Positions 10,004-20,211 of a stretch of 64,000 nt of DNA are shown one piece after another. The notes below the pieces were generated by a model. It had not been told where the DNA came from. It did no database searches and worked only from the letters and a program-made list of their open reading frames with translations. Source of the DNA: Devosia sp. 67-54 (lineage in GTDB: Bacteria; Pseudomonadota; Alphaproteobacteria; Rhizobiales; Devosiaceae); contig NZ_MKVA01000005.1 of assembly GCF_001899075.1 (NCBI RefSeq), positions 1,139,014 through 1,203,013 on the forward strand. Direction: 5' to 3'. How positions within the stretch are numbered: position 1 is the stretch's first letter; every line of letters starts with the position of its first letter. Position numbers and translations under genes: made by a program.

Positions 10004-11031
10004 ACGGTCTCCGTGACCTTCTTGAGGTGAGGCGGGTGGTCGGGATCGAGACCGCGCGCGCGCGACAGCTTTTCGACAAAGCCGTAGAACGACACGATCA
10101 GCGACAGCCCGTCGGTGATGGGGTGGCCGGTGGGGGCGAAGGGCAACTGCCTGGCGGCGGCGACGCGCGTGGTGGTGGCGAACGCGGTGGCGCCCTGCTT
10201 CGCCAGCCGGTCGGCGATCTCGGCGACCGCAGCCTCTGACGCGTCGCGCGCGGCGAGCGCCAGCACCGGGAAGCCGGCCTCGACGATGCGCGCCGGGCCG
10301 TGCAGCACCTCGGCGGCGCTGTAGGCTTCGGCGTGAATGCCGCAGGTTTCCTTGAACTTGAGCGCCGCCTCCTGGGCGATGGCGAAAGCGGGGCCACGGC
10401 CGAGCACATAAAGCGAGTCGCGCGTGCCGAGCGCGTCGAGGAACGGCGTCCAGTCGGCATCGAGCGCCTGCGTGAAGGCGTCGGGCAACTGCTTCAGCGA
10501 GCTGAGCAGCACGGCGTCGCCGGTCCAGTGGCCGAGAATGCCGAGGCCGGCGACCACCGAACTCACGAAGCTCTTGGTGGCGGCGACCGACTGCTCCTTG
10601 CCGGCGCTGAGGTCGACGGTGATGTTGGAGGCGGCAGCGAGCGGCGAATCCGCGGTGTTGGTCAGGGCAATGCCAAGGGCGCCGTTGCGCTTGGCCGACT
10701 CCGCCATGGCGACGATGTCGGGGCTCTTGCCCGATTGCGAGATGGAGATGGCGGCGCAGCCGTCGAGCTGCAGCTCGCGGCCGTAGATCGACATGATCGA
10801 GGGGCCGATCGAGGCCACCGGCACGCCGGCGACGAGCTCGATGGCATATTTGAGGTAGGCGGCAGCGTGGTCGGACGAGCCGCGGGCGATGGTCGCGACC
10901 ATCACCGGCTGCAGATGCTTGAGCGCCGCGCCGGCCTCGGCGAGGCGGGTGCCGGACTGGTCGAGAAGCCGGCGGGTGGCGTCGGGTATCTCCTCGATCT
11001 CGATGCGCATATGGGTCGCGTTGTTTGTCAT
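10000..11031 (-). CDS. SIS-domain aminosugar isomerase/deaminase (GlmS C-terminal-like, NagB-II type)
   Basis: Two SIS domains: 'VMVATIARGSSDHAAAYLKYAIELVAGVPVASIGPSIMSIYG..ISISQSGKSPDIV'; adjacent to nagA. Confidence 0.85.
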   Translation of the reverse strand: MTNNATHMRIEIEEIPDATRRLLDQSGTRLAEAGAALKHLQPVMVATIARGSSDHAAAYLKYAIELVAGVPVASIGPSIMSIYGRELQLDGCAAISISQSGKSPDIVAMAESAKRNGALGIALTNTADSPLAAASNITVDLSAGKEQSVAATKSFVSSVVAGLGILGHWTGDAVLLSSLKQLPDAFTQALDADWTPFLDALGTRDSLYVLGRGPAFAIAQEAALKFKETCGIHAEAYSAAEVLHGPARIVEAGFPVLALAARDASEAAVAEIADRLAKQGATAFATTTRVAAARQLPFAPTGHPITDGLSLIVSFYGFVEKLSRARGLDPDHPPHLKKVTETV

Positions 11032-11804
11032 CAGCGTGCTCGCGGATCGCCGAGGCGGAGCTCGGCCACAAAGTCATAGGTATCGCCACGATAAATCGAG
11101 CGGGTGAATTCGACCACACGTCCCGACGGCAGGTAGGACGTGCGTTCGATGTGCAGGCTCGCCACGCCCGGCGCGACCTCGAGCAGATCCGCATCGTCCT
11201 GGTCGAGGCGGACGGCGCGGATGCGCTGGATGGCACACACGGGCCGGTGGCCGGTGTTTTCGAGATGCGCGTAGAGCGACGTTCCGACTGCTTCGGGATC
11301 GGGCAGGATGTCGGACGACAGCGCCGCGCGCTCGATGGCGAGCGGGGTTTCGCCGGAGAGCCGCAACCGCGCCACGCGCGCCACGCGGTCGCCGGACGAG
11401 AGGCCGAGCGCCACCGTCTCCTCGGGCGACGGCGGGTAGAGGCCGCGCTCCAGCCAGATGGAGCGCACCACCATGCCGCGGCGCGCCATGTCCTCGGTGA
11501 AGGAGGTGAGCTGGCTGAGCGATTGTTCGACGCGGCTCGGCTGCGGCGCAACGTAGGTGCCGGAGCCGTGGCGCTGCACCAGCACGCCATCGCGCACAAG
11601 ATGCTGCACCGCCTTGCGCACGGTGACGCGCGACACCTCCATGCGGGCGGCCATATCGCGCTCGGAGGGCAGCGCATCGCCGCTGCGGATGCGGCCGCCG
11701 GTCACCGCCTCCTCGATCATGCGCTTGAGCTGCAGATAGAGCGGCCCGCCACCCGGAAGCCCGGACGACGTGCCGTCGAACAGCAGATATCCGGGCGAAG
11801 CCAT
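11031..11804 (-). CDS. GntR family (HutC/NagR-type) transcriptional regulator
   Basis: N-terminal wHTH 'LPSERDMAARMEVSRVTVRKAVQHLVRDGVLVQRHGSGTYV' plus UTRA effector domain; operon with nag genes. Confidence 0.88.
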   Translation of the reverse strand: MASPGYLLFDGTSSGLPGGGPLYLQLKRMIEEAVTGGRIRSGDALPSERDMAARMEVSRVTVRKAVQHLVRDGVLVQRHGSGTYVAPQPSRVEQSLSQLTSFTEDMARRGMVVRSIWLERGLYPPSPEETVALGLSSGDRVARVARLRLSGETPLAIERAALSSDILPDPEAVGTSLYAHLENTGHRPVCAIQRIRAVRLDQDDADLLEVAPGVASLHIERTSYLPSGRVVEFTRSIYRGDTYDFVAELRLGDPRAR

Positions 11805-11866
11805 ACCTCTATAATACCAATATCAGACCACTTGCCAAGCCGGATTTTCGACAGGCACGGCCGGGC

Positions 11867-12652
11867 TCAGGCCTTGCCGCGCAGCACGTCATCGACGAAG
11901 CGCATGTTTCCGGCGGTCAGCCCGGCGTCGACCGGCAGCACCGCGCCGGTGATTCCGGCAGCAGCCGGCGACGCGAGGAACAGCACGGCGTTGGCGACGT
12001 CGGCGGGCGACACCAGGTGGCCCAGCGGATAATGCGGCAGCACCCGTTCGAGCAGCGCCGGATCGGCCGCCAGCCGGTGGTCCCAGGCCGGCGTGCGCAC
12101 CGAGCCGGGCGCGACGACATTGGCGCGGATGCCGTCGCGGCCCCGCTCCACCGCCAGCGCCCTGGCATAGGCGATGAGCCCGGCCTTCGCCGCCGAATAG
12201 GCCGGATTGCCGAAATGGGCGAGGCCGTTGACCGACGACACGAAGACGATGCTGCCGGCGCGGCGCGCCGCCATGGCGTCGACGATCGGCCGCAGCAGCG
12301 CGTAGGCGCCGTTGAGGTTGATGTCGACCTCCGAGCGCCAGACGCCGACATCGAGGCTCTCGAAGCTCTCGCCGCGGGTGAAGCCGGCGTTGGAGACGAC
12401 GATGTCGGGGCAGCCCGAGGCGGCAACGAAGCGCGCCGACGCCGCCTCGGTGGCCGGCAGGTCGGCGAGATCGACGGTCAACTGCCCGGCCAGCGCCAGG
12501 TGCGCCATGCCCGCCGCGTCGCGGTCGGCGCCGAACACCCGCGCGCCCGCCGCCATGAAGCGCTCGACCAGCGCCGAGCCGATGCCGCCGCCGGCGCCGG
12601 TGATCAGCACGCTCCGGCCATCGAGACGGAAGGGATCGGGCGCGGTGGCCAT
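11867..12652 (-). CDS. SDR family oxidoreductase
   Basis: SVLITGAGGGIGSALVERFMAAGARVFGADRD...NAG...YSAAKAG. Confidence 0.85.
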   Translation of the reverse strand: MATAPDPFRLDGRSVLITGAGGGIGSALVERFMAAGARVFGADRDAAGMAHLALAGQLTVDLADLPATEAASARFVAASGCPDIVVSNAGFTRGESFESLDVGVWRSEVDINLNGAYALLRPIVDAMAARRAGSIVFVSSVNGLAHFGNPAYSAAKAGLIAYARALAVERGRDGIRANVVAPGSVRTPAWDHRLAADPALLERVLPHYPLGHLVSPADVANAVLFLASPAAAGITGAVLPVDAGLTAGNMRFVDDVLRGKA

Positions 12653-12799
12653 GGCGGGACTCCTCGGTTGGGTGGCGGCGATCCTAGCGGCGCGGGCCGG
12701 GCGGCGGCAGATGCAAATTCTCGCATTTGCCGCATGAATCGCCGCCTCCGCCCGTGCTAGGCAGGGCAGCAGAGTCCTCCCTGTCCACTGGGGTTTCCC

Positions 12800-14257
12800 G
12801 TGCGTATCTTCACAGCGGTGCTGGCCACCGAAACCAACACCTTCGCCCCGATCTGGATCGACCGGCGCGCCTTCGAGGCGTCGCTCTACGCCCCGCCCGG
12901 CCAGCATCCGGCGACGCCGACGCTGTGCAGCGCGCCGATCACGGTGGGGCGCGAGCTGGCGAAGAGCGAGGGGTTCGAGCTGATCGAGGGCACCGCCGCC
13001 TGGGCCGATCCGGCAGGGCCGGTCAACCGGCTGGCCTATGAGGGGCTGCGCGACGAAATCCTCGACCAGTTGCGGGCGGCGCTGCCGGTGGATGCGGTGG
13101 TGCTGGGCCTGCACGGCGCCATGGTGGCCGACGGCTATGACGATTGCGAGGGCGATTTCCTTGCCCGGGTGCGCGAGATCGTGGGGCCGGACGTGCTGGT
13201 CTGCGCCGAGCTCGATCCGCACAGCCATCTCACCGACAAACGGGTCGCGGCGGCCGATTTCTTCACTGTGTTCAAGGAGTTCCCGCATACCGACTTCGTC
13301 GACCGGGCCCGCGATCTGTGGCGGATCGCGCTAAGCACGCTGCGCGGCGAGGTGACGCCGACGATGTCGGTGTTCGATTGCCGGATGATCGACGTTTTTC
13401 CCACGTCGCGCCAGCCGATGCGGGGGTTCGTCGACCGGCTGTTCGCGCTGGAAAAGTCCGAGCCGGAGGTGCTGTCGATTTCGGTGATCCATGGATTTAT
13501 GGCAGGTGATGTCCCGCAGATGGGCACCAGGATGCTGGTCGTCACCGACAATGCGCCCGGCGCCGGCGCGGCGCTGGCCGAAAAGCTCGGGCGCGAGCTG
13601 TTCGCGCTGCGCGGCACCTTCATGGCGCCGCAGGTCGACGAGGCGGCGGCGGTCGACCAGGCGCTGGCCGCGACCGCCTGGCCGGTGGTGATCGCCGATG
13701 TGTGGGACAATCCGGGCGGCGGCACGGCGGGCGACGCGACGGTGCTGCTGGCCGAGCTGATGCGGCGCGGCGCGCGCGACGTCGCCGTCGGCACCATCTG
13801 GGATCCGATCGCGGTGCAGGTCTGCTTCGCCGCCGGCGAAGGCGCCGAGATCCAGTTGCGCTTCGGCGCCAAATCGGCGCCCGACACCGGCGCGCCGATC
13901 GACAGGCGGGTGACCATCCGAAAGCTGGTCAAGAACGCCGAGATGCGGTTCGGCGAGAGCTTCGCGCCGTTCGGCGACGCGGCGTGGATCAGCTTCGACG
14001 GCATCGACGTGATCCTCAATTCGACGCGGGCGCAGAGCTTCGATCCGAGCCTCTATTCGGTGATGGGGATCGACCCGACCTCGCGAAAGATCCTGCTGAT
14101 CAAATCGACCAACCATTTCTACGCGTCGTTCTCGAAGATCGCGGCACAGATCATCTACTGCGCCGCCGGACACCCCTACCCCAATACGCCGGCGACCACG
14201 GCGTATCGCAAGGCGCCAAAGAACATCTGGCCGCGGGTGGAGAACCCGTTCGGCTAG
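12800..14257 (+). CDS. M81 family metallopeptidase (MlrC/microcystinase C-like)
   Basis: MRIFTAVLATETNTFAPIWIDRRAFE; 'LGLHGAMVADGYDDCEGDFLARVREIVGPDVLVCAELDPHSHLT'; 'WDNPGGGTAGD'. Confidence 0.85.
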   Translation: MRIFTAVLATETNTFAPIWIDRRAFEASLYAPPGQHPATPTLCSAPITVGRELAKSEGFELIEGTAAWADPAGPVNRLAYEGLRDEILDQLRAALPVDAVVLGLHGAMVADGYDDCEGDFLARVREIVGPDVLVCAELDPHSHLTDKRVAAADFFTVFKEFPHTDFVDRARDLWRIALSTLRGEVTPTMSVFDCRMIDVFPTSRQPMRGFVDRLFALEKSEPEVLSISVIHGFMAGDVPQMGTRMLVVTDNAPGAGAALAEKLGRELFALRGTFMAPQVDEAAAVDQALAATAWPVVIADVWDNPGGGTAGDATVLLAELMRRGARDVAVGTIWDPIAVQVCFAAGEGAEIQLRFGAKSAPDTGAPIDRRVTIRKLVKNAEMRFGESFAPFGDAAWISFDGIDVILNSTRAQSFDPSLYSVMGIDPTSRKILLIKSTNHFYASFSKIAAQIIYCAAGHPYPNTPATTAYRKAPKNIWPRVENPFG

Positions 14258-14337
14258 AGCCGATTAGAATATCGCTCTGACTCGGCCAACACGCCACCCC
14301 CCACAGGTGTGGGTGGAATTGGCATCTCCCGTATCGG

Positions 14338-16353
14338 TCAGCCCTCGGCCCAATGGCCGTACATGATCGGCATCAGCCCGGCGAAGGCGCGGAAGCGGGG
14401 CCAGGATTTGTTTTCGGGAGTCGTCCAGCCGGTTTCGGCCACCGCCGACAGGCGCGGGAAGACCAGGCGGTCGAAGATGGCGCGGTCGGTCATCGATTCC
14501 GACCAGATGCAGGTCTGGACGCCGAGCAGGTGCTCGAGCTGCGCCGCGCCCATGCCCTCGCGCGGCTCGAACGCATAGGTCTCTTCTGGCCCCGACCAGC
14601 CGGCCCAGCCGGCGCCCGGCTCCGCCCACGAGGGCGAATTGGCCATGTCGAGATAATAGCGCTGGCCGGGCGAGACGACGATGTCGTAGCCGGCCGCCGC
14701 CAGCGCCGCGTTGATCTCGACATTGCGCCAGCCGACGAGGTAGCTCGACGCCTGGTCGAGCACGCCGCCATGCGCCGCCTCCTCCCAGCCGCCGGTGATG
14801 GCGCCGCGCTGCCGGATATGCGCGTGGATGCGGCGGATGAACTCGGCCTGCAGCACCGCAGTGGCCGAGCCTTCGATGGCGTCGGCGCCGTCGTGGTGGC
14901 CGATCCGGTTAAGCTGGGCGCGATGGCGGTCGGCCGGCGCCTTGCCGCCGAGCGCCTCGAGCCGGGCCAGCGCCAGCGGCGAGCCCGACCAGGCGGCGAG
15001 CGGCACTTCGTCGGCGCCGAGGTGGAAGATGCCGGCCGGGAACAGCTCCAGCATCTCGTCGATCACGGTCTCGACAAATTCGTAGGTACGCTCGATCGCG
15101 GGGTTGAGGCAGTTGTTGGGGAAGCCCTGCACCGACTGGTATTCGCCGATCTCGCCGGGGTCGCGCAGCCAGGGCAGCGATTGCAGCACGGCATAGCAAT
15201 GGCCGGGCATGTCGATCTCGGGCACGATGGCGATGCCGAGGCTGTCGCCCAGCGCCACGATGCGGCGGATGGCGGCCTTGCTGTAGTAGCCGCCGGTCGG
15301 CTGCGGACCGCTGCCGAGCAGCGGCGGCAGCGCCTTGCCGTAGCCGCGCCAGGCGCCGATTTCGGTCAGCTCCGGATAGGCGTCGATCTCGACGCGCCAG
15401 GCCTCGTCGTCGCTCAGATGCCAGTGGAAGCGGTTCATCTTGTTCCAGGCGATGAGCTTCAGCAGCCGCTCGACCTCGGCGCTCGCATAGAACTGCCGGG
15501 CCACGTCGAGATGCGTGCCGCGCCAGCGCAGGTCCGGCGCGTCCTCGATGGTGCCGCCGGCAGGAAACACCAGCCGGTCGGGAGCGTGGCGGGCGCCGCG
15601 CAGGATGTGGCCGAGCGTGATCAGGCCGTAGAGCATGCCGGCCCCGGTGCTGGCCGTCACCGTCGCGCCATCGGCGGCAAAGGCGATGACGTAGCCCTCG
15701 GGCGCCAGGCCGGGCTGCGCCGCGATGCGCACCGGCCAGCCGTTTTCAGCCGCCGGGCGCACCAGGCCCTCGACCGGGAACAGGTCCGCCGTCAGCGCCG
15801 CGAAGGCGTCGGCCGCCGCTGCGGCGTCGGCGCCGTGCGGATCGAGCGCGAGGCCGGGCGGCACCGGCACGGCGCCCGTGACCGCCACGTGCCGCGGCCA
15901 TGGAATCACCGAGATCGGCGCCGGCACGGTTGCCGGCATGGGAAAGCGCATGGCGCCCCGCAGCCGCGGCGCGTTGCTGCCGACCAGCGCCGTCGGCTCG
16001 ATGCCGACCGGCACGATGTTGCCGTCGCCGAGGACGACGTAAGCGGTGTTGGCGCCGTCGTTCCAGTGTCGCAGCGGGAACGACAGCTTGCGCACCGTCA
16101 CCTCCCAGGTGCTGCCCGGCTCGAGCACGACACCGGCGGGCGGCGCCAGCAGCGTGTGATTGGAGAGCCGTTCCAGCAGCCGGCCGCCGTCGATTTCGGC
16201 ATGCGCGTCGATGCGGCCGGGACCGTTGATGCCGAGCCGGAAATCGTGCAGCGGCGTCTCGCCGGCATTGCTGAGCGCGATGCGGTAGGTCGCCTCCCTG
16301 CCCTCGGCGGCCGGCGTCCAGGTGGTGGCGAGATGCAATCGTGGCGTGGCCAT
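14338..16353 (-). CDS. beta-N-acetylhexosaminidase, glycoside hydrolase family 20
   Basis: 'RWRGTHLDVARQFYASAEVERLLKLIAWNKMNRFHWHLSDDEAWRVEIDAYPELTEIGAWRG', 'FHLGADEVP' GH20 catalytic D-E motif. Confidence 0.9.
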   Translation of the reverse strand: MATPRLHLATTWTPAAEGREATYRIALSNAGETPLHDFRLGINGPGRIDAHAEIDGGRLLERLSNHTLLAPPAGVVLEPGSTWEVTVRKLSFPLRHWNDGANTAYVVLGDGNIVPVGIEPTALVGSNAPRLRGAMRFPMPATVPAPISVIPWPRHVAVTGAVPVPPGLALDPHGADAAAAADAFAALTADLFPVEGLVRPAAENGWPVRIAAQPGLAPEGYVIAFAADGATVTASTGAGMLYGLITLGHILRGARHAPDRLVFPAGGTIEDAPDLRWRGTHLDVARQFYASAEVERLLKLIAWNKMNRFHWHLSDDEAWRVEIDAYPELTEIGAWRGYGKALPPLLGSGPQPTGGYYSKAAIRRIVALGDSLGIAIVPEIDMPGHCYAVLQSLPWLRDPGEIGEYQSVQGFPNNCLNPAIERTYEFVETVIDEMLELFPAGIFHLGADEVPLAAWSGSPLALARLEALGGKAPADRHRAQLNRIGHHDGADAIEGSATAVLQAEFIRRIHAHIRQRGAITGGWEEAAHGGVLDQASSYLVGWRNVEINAALAAAGYDIVVSPGQRYYLDMANSPSWAEPGAGWAGWSGPEETYAFEPREGMGAAQLEHLLGVQTCIWSESMTDRAIFDRLVFPRLSAVAETGWTTPENKSWPRFRAFAGLMPIMYGHWAEG

Positions 16354-16385
16354 GCTCGGTCCGTGACTATGAGATGGGCGACGGC

Positions 16386-17549
16386 TCAGGCGGCGACCGT
16401 CTTGCCGGCAAGCGCGGCGTCGAACTCCTGCCAGATCGGGCGCATGTCGACGACGGAATTGCTGATCCGGGCCTCGTCCATGCTGAGCGCGAGCAGCCCC
16501 GCCTCGAGAGCGTTGACCACCGAGACGGGCAGCGGCGCGCCATCGGTCAGGTGCCTGAGGATGTCGGCGGCCATCTGCTCGTCGGCACCGTAGTGATCGG
16601 AGAGGTCGGAGAGCTGGTATCTGGTGTCGATCAGCGTCTCGGAGGTGCGCGCCGCGGTGACGGTGAAATAGTTGCGCACGAAATCGCCCTCGGCCATGCC
16701 GTCGACGCCGATCACGGCGAAGCGGCGGAAATCGTGCGGCACGTTGAGGTTGGTGTGGAAGGTCAGCGCCGCGCCGTTCTCGTATTCCACCATCGCGGTC
16801 TGGTAGTCGATGATGTCGCCGTCGCTGTCGAACACCTTGTCGCTGCCCATCCAGCCGCTCGGCTTGCGATGATACACTTCGAGGTCGTTGGCGCCGCCGG
16901 CCCGCGGCGCGTTCTCGGGAATGAAGGTGCGGCGGCCGCCGAAGCTCGACACGTAGCGCGGGCGCACGCCCATGACGCCGTTGTAGAGGTCGAGGTCGTG
17001 GCAGCACTTTTCCAGCATGAAGCCGCCGGTGTAGCGCTCGTAGCGGCGCCAGTCGCGCATGAAGAAGGCGCCGTGATAGGGCGGGATGTGCTCGGACGCC
17101 TCGATGGAGACGACGTCGCCCAGCAGCCCGTCGCGCTGCGCCTTGCGCAGGTCGACGTAGAGCGGCGCATAGCGCAGCACGAGGCCGACCATCACCCTAT
17201 CCTCGCCGTACCGCCCCAGCAGCGCCGCCAGCTCCAGCGTTTCGGCGACGCTGGTGACCACCGGCTTTTCCGAGAACACCTTCAGGCCGCGCTCGAGCCC
17301 GGTGCGGATATGGCCCAGATGCATGTGGTTGGGCGAGCCGACCATCAGCAGGTCGAGCCTGGCCTCGTCGAGCATCTGCTCGAGCGAGGCGTATTGCCGG
17401 CCGACGGACACGCCGTGCTGCTGCGTGTAGGGCAGCCCCGCCGGGGCCGGATCGACATAGCCGACGACCTCGAACTGCTCGCTCGCCAGCGAGAATACCC
17501 GCGCCAGATAGCCCAGGCGAAAACCGAGGCCGACAATTCCTACCCGCAT
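16386..17549 (-). CDS. Gfo/Idh/MocA family oxidoreductase
   Basis: MRVGIVGLGFRLGYLARVFS...EKPVVTSVAETLELAALL...; C-terminal Gfo/Idh domain. Confidence 0.88.
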   Translation of the reverse strand: MRVGIVGLGFRLGYLARVFSLASEQFEVVGYVDPAPAGLPYTQQHGVSVGRQYASLEQMLDEARLDLLMVGSPNHMHLGHIRTGLERGLKVFSEKPVVTSVAETLELAALLGRYGEDRVMVGLVLRYAPLYVDLRKAQRDGLLGDVVSIEASEHIPPYHGAFFMRDWRRYERYTGGFMLEKCCHDLDLYNGVMGVRPRYVSSFGGRRTFIPENAPRAGGANDLEVYHRKPSGWMGSDKVFDSDGDIIDYQTAMVEYENGAALTFHTNLNVPHDFRRFAVIGVDGMAEGDFVRNYFTVTAARTSETLIDTRYQLSDLSDHYGADEQMAADILRHLTDGAPLPVSVVNALEAGLLALSMDEARISNSVVDMRPIWQEFDAALAGKTVAA

Positions 17550-17628
17550 TGCACACATCCCATTCGCTGCCGCCCCGTATTAGTCGCGGCGGCCCGATCT
17601 TGGAAGCGGCTTCCGGTGTTTGCCGGCG

Positions 17629-18360
17629 TCAGGCGGTCCAGCCGCCGTCGATCACATGCACCTGGCCGGTGGTGTAGGTGGCGGTCGCCAGATAGAGGGC
17701 GAGGTCGGCGACCTCCTCCGGCTTGGCGATGCGGCCGATCGGCTGGCGGGCGATGAAGGCCTTGCGCGCCGCCTCGAAATCGCCGGTGGCCGCCCAGCGC
17801 TCGTGCAGCGACGGGCTGTCGACCGTGCCGGGGGCGATGGCGTTCACGCGGATACCCCTGGTGGTGTAGTCGGCGGCCAGCGATTTGGTGAGGCCGATCA
17901 CCGCGGCCTTGCTGATCGAATAGGCGGCGCGGTTGGGCACCGCCTTCCACGACGAGGCGACCGTCGACATGTTGATGATGCAGCCGTCGGCGCGCTCCAG
18001 CATCTGCGGCAGCACCGCCCTGATGGTGCGCACCTGCGCCTTGACGTTGAGGTCGAGGGCGAAATCGAGGTCCTTGTCGGACATTTCGAGGATGGTGCCG
18101 TTGTGCACGACGCCGGCGCAGTTGAACAGGATGTCGATGCGGCCGATCGCGGCCACGGCGGCGTTCACCGCGGCGGTGTCGAGCACGTCGAGCACGCGGG
18201 TGGTGACGTTGGGCAGGGCCGCGAGGTCGGCCAGCTTTTCGGCGTTGATGTCGGTTGCGATCACCGTCGCGCCCTCGCGCGCGAACGCTTCCACCGTCGC
18301 CCGCCCGATCCCCTGCGCTGCCGCGGTGATCAGGCTGACCTTGCCATCCAGTCTACCCAT
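17629..18360 (-). CDS. SDR family oxidoreductase
   Basis: MGRLDGKVSLITAAAQGIGRATVEAFAREGATVIATDIN...YSISKAAVIGLTKSLAADY...TGQVHVIDGGWTA. Confidence 0.88.
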   Translation of the reverse strand: MGRLDGKVSLITAAAQGIGRATVEAFAREGATVIATDINAEKLADLAALPNVTTRVLDVLDTAAVNAAVAAIGRIDILFNCAGVVHNGTILEMSDKDLDFALDLNVKAQVRTIRAVLPQMLERADGCIINMSTVASSWKAVPNRAAYSISKAAVIGLTKSLAADYTTRGIRVNAIAPGTVDSPSLHERWAATGDFEAARKAFIARQPIGRIAKPEEVADLALYLATATYTTGQVHVIDGGWTA

Positions 18361-18459
18361 GAACATGTTCCTTCGCCCGTCGTCGAGTGCGTAGCTAGCG
18401 GCTCGCACCGGCGTCCGCAAGCCATCCGAACGTCCAACGGCAGGCGCGAAGCAGCGCGG

Positions 18460-20211
18460 TCAGCGGCGGGGCGACGCCATGGCGACCCGGCCGCGGCCGG
18501 CGGCCTTGGCCTCGTAGCAGGCCGCATCGGCGGCGGCGAGCGGGTCGCCGCCGGTTTCGCCGGTGATCGGCGCGATGCCGACGGAGGCGCCGATGCGATA
18601 GGCGGCGCCGTTCCAGGCGAAATCGATGCCGCCGACGGCCGCAACCAGCTTGCCGGCGACGCGCCGCGCATTGGCCAGCGTGCAATCGTCGAGCAGCAGC
18701 ACGAATTCGTCGCCGCCCAGCCGGGCGGCAAAGTCGTTGGCGCGGCAGCAGCGCCGGATCGCCTGCGCCACCTTCTGCAGCAGCGCATCGCCCGCGGCGT
18801 GGCCGGCGGTGTCGTTGACCGGCTTGAAGCGGTCGAGGTCGATGAAGCAGAGCGCGGCGGGCTGCCCGTCCGGGCCCGCCTGCCGCATGGCCTCGGCCAG
18901 CCGGCGGGCGAAGGCGGCGCGGTTGGGCAGGCCGGTGAGCGCGTCGTGGTTGGCGGAATGGGCCAGCCGCCGCTGCTGCTCCTGGGTGTCGGTGATGTCC
19001 TTGAACACCAGCACGGCGCCGACGACATGGCCGTTGCCGGTGCGCACCGGCGCCGCGGTGCCGGAGACGCCGCGGCCGGTGCCGTCGCGGGCGGCGAGGA
19101 TCACGTCGTCCTCGATCTCGCCGGCGACCCCCGAGGCGAGGCACGCCTTCACCTGGTCGATGGCCGGCTCGCCGGTGGCCTCGGATTTGGCGACGAACAC
19201 CTGCTGCAGCGGGCGGCCGAGGGCTTCGCCGGCGGTCCAGCCGGTCATCGCCTCGGCGACCGGGTTCATGAAGGTCACGCGTTCGTCGGCATCGGTGGAG
19301 ATGACGCCCTCGCCGATCGATTCGAGGGTGACGCGCAGCCGCTCCTTCTCCTCGGCCAGCTCGGTTTCGGCGGCCTTGAGGCGGGTGATGTCGGTGTCGG
19401 TGCCGATGGTGCGCAGCGCATTGCCCTCGGCGTCCCATTCCACCGGGCGGCCGCGGCTCAGGATCCACATCCAGTGGCCGTCGCGATGGCGCTCGCGGTA
19501 TTCGAGCGTGTCGTAGCCGTCCTCGCCATGGTCCTGCTTCTTGACCGTGGCGAGCACGCGCGGCACGTCGTCCGGGTGCAGGCGGGCGAGCCATTTGTCC
19601 TGCGCCGGATCGACATCTTCGTCGTCCGGGATGCCGCGCATGCGCCGCCACATGCGCGAATAGAACATGTCGTCGCGGCGCACGTCGTGGTCCCACACGC
19701 CCTGCCCGGCCGATTCCAGAGCATGGTTCCAGCGGCTTTCGCTCGCCGCCAGGGCCGCCTCGGCGCGCTTCTGCCGGTCGATGTTGATGATCTGGACGAT
19801 GACGTAAAGCGGCCGGCCGGTACTGTCGGAGCGCAGCAGCGAGGCGGTGATCAGCACCCAGAGCGGCTGGCCGTCCTTGTGGTTCATGCGGCATTCGAGC
19901 CGGAGCTCGGCGCGTTCGCCGCGCACCACCTGCTCGAAATGCAGCATCACGGTGGCGCGGTCGTCGGCGAAGATCGCTTCCTCGGACGGGCGGCCGAGCC
20001 GCTCGTCGGGCGCCAGGCCCAGCATCGTCTCGTAGGCGCGGTTGACGTAGATGGTGCGCCGGTCGATGCCGACCAGCGCCATGCCCACGGCGGCGCTCTC
20101 CATGACCTTGCGCAGCAGCGCGCCGCTCTGATCGAAGCGAAACACTTGCGCGTCGGCGTGCTCACCGGTCTTTTCCGCAGGGTCGGCCATGCCGGCGAGA
20201 CTGGCAGCCAA
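18460..20211 (-). CDS. PAS-domain diguanylate cyclase (GGDEF)
   Basis: Three PAS-like segments and 'DALTGLPNRAAF...DLDRFKPVNDTAGHAAGDALL...CCRANDFAARLGGDEFVLLLDD'; RxxD (RAND) I-site five residues before GGDEF. Confidence 0.9.
   Translation of the reverse strand: MAASLAGMADPAEKTGEHADAQVFRFDQSGALLRKVMESAAVGMALVGIDRRTIYVNRAYETMLGLAPDERLGRPSEEAIFADDRATVMLHFEQVVRGERAELRLECRMNHKDGQPLWVLITASLLRSDSTGRPLYVIVQIINIDRQKRAEAALAASESRWNHALESAGQGVWDHDVRRDDMFYSRMWRRMRGIPDDEDVDPAQDKWLARLHPDDVPRVLATVKKQDHGEDGYDTLEYRERHRDGHWMWILSRGRPVEWDAEGNALRTIGTDTDITRLKAAETELAEEKERLRVTLESIGEGVISTDADERVTFMNPVAEAMTGWTAGEALGRPLQQVFVAKSEATGEPAIDQVKACLASGVAGEIEDDVILAARDGTGRGVSGTAAPVRTGNGHVVGAVLVFKDITDTQEQQRRLAHSANHDALTGLPNRAAFARRLAEAMRQAGPDGQPAALCFIDLDRFKPVNDTAGHAAGDALLQKVAQAIRRCCRANDFAARLGGDEFVLLLDDCTLANARRVAGKLVAAVGGIDFAWNGAAYRIGASVGIAPITGETGGDPLAAADAACYEAKAAGRGRVAMASPRR

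Noticed and set aside
8849-11677. 942-aa ORF as a single fusion protein
   Set aside because: Only the C-terminal part (nagA, ATG at 10003) is coding; the upstream part is out of frame with the SIS and GntR genes.
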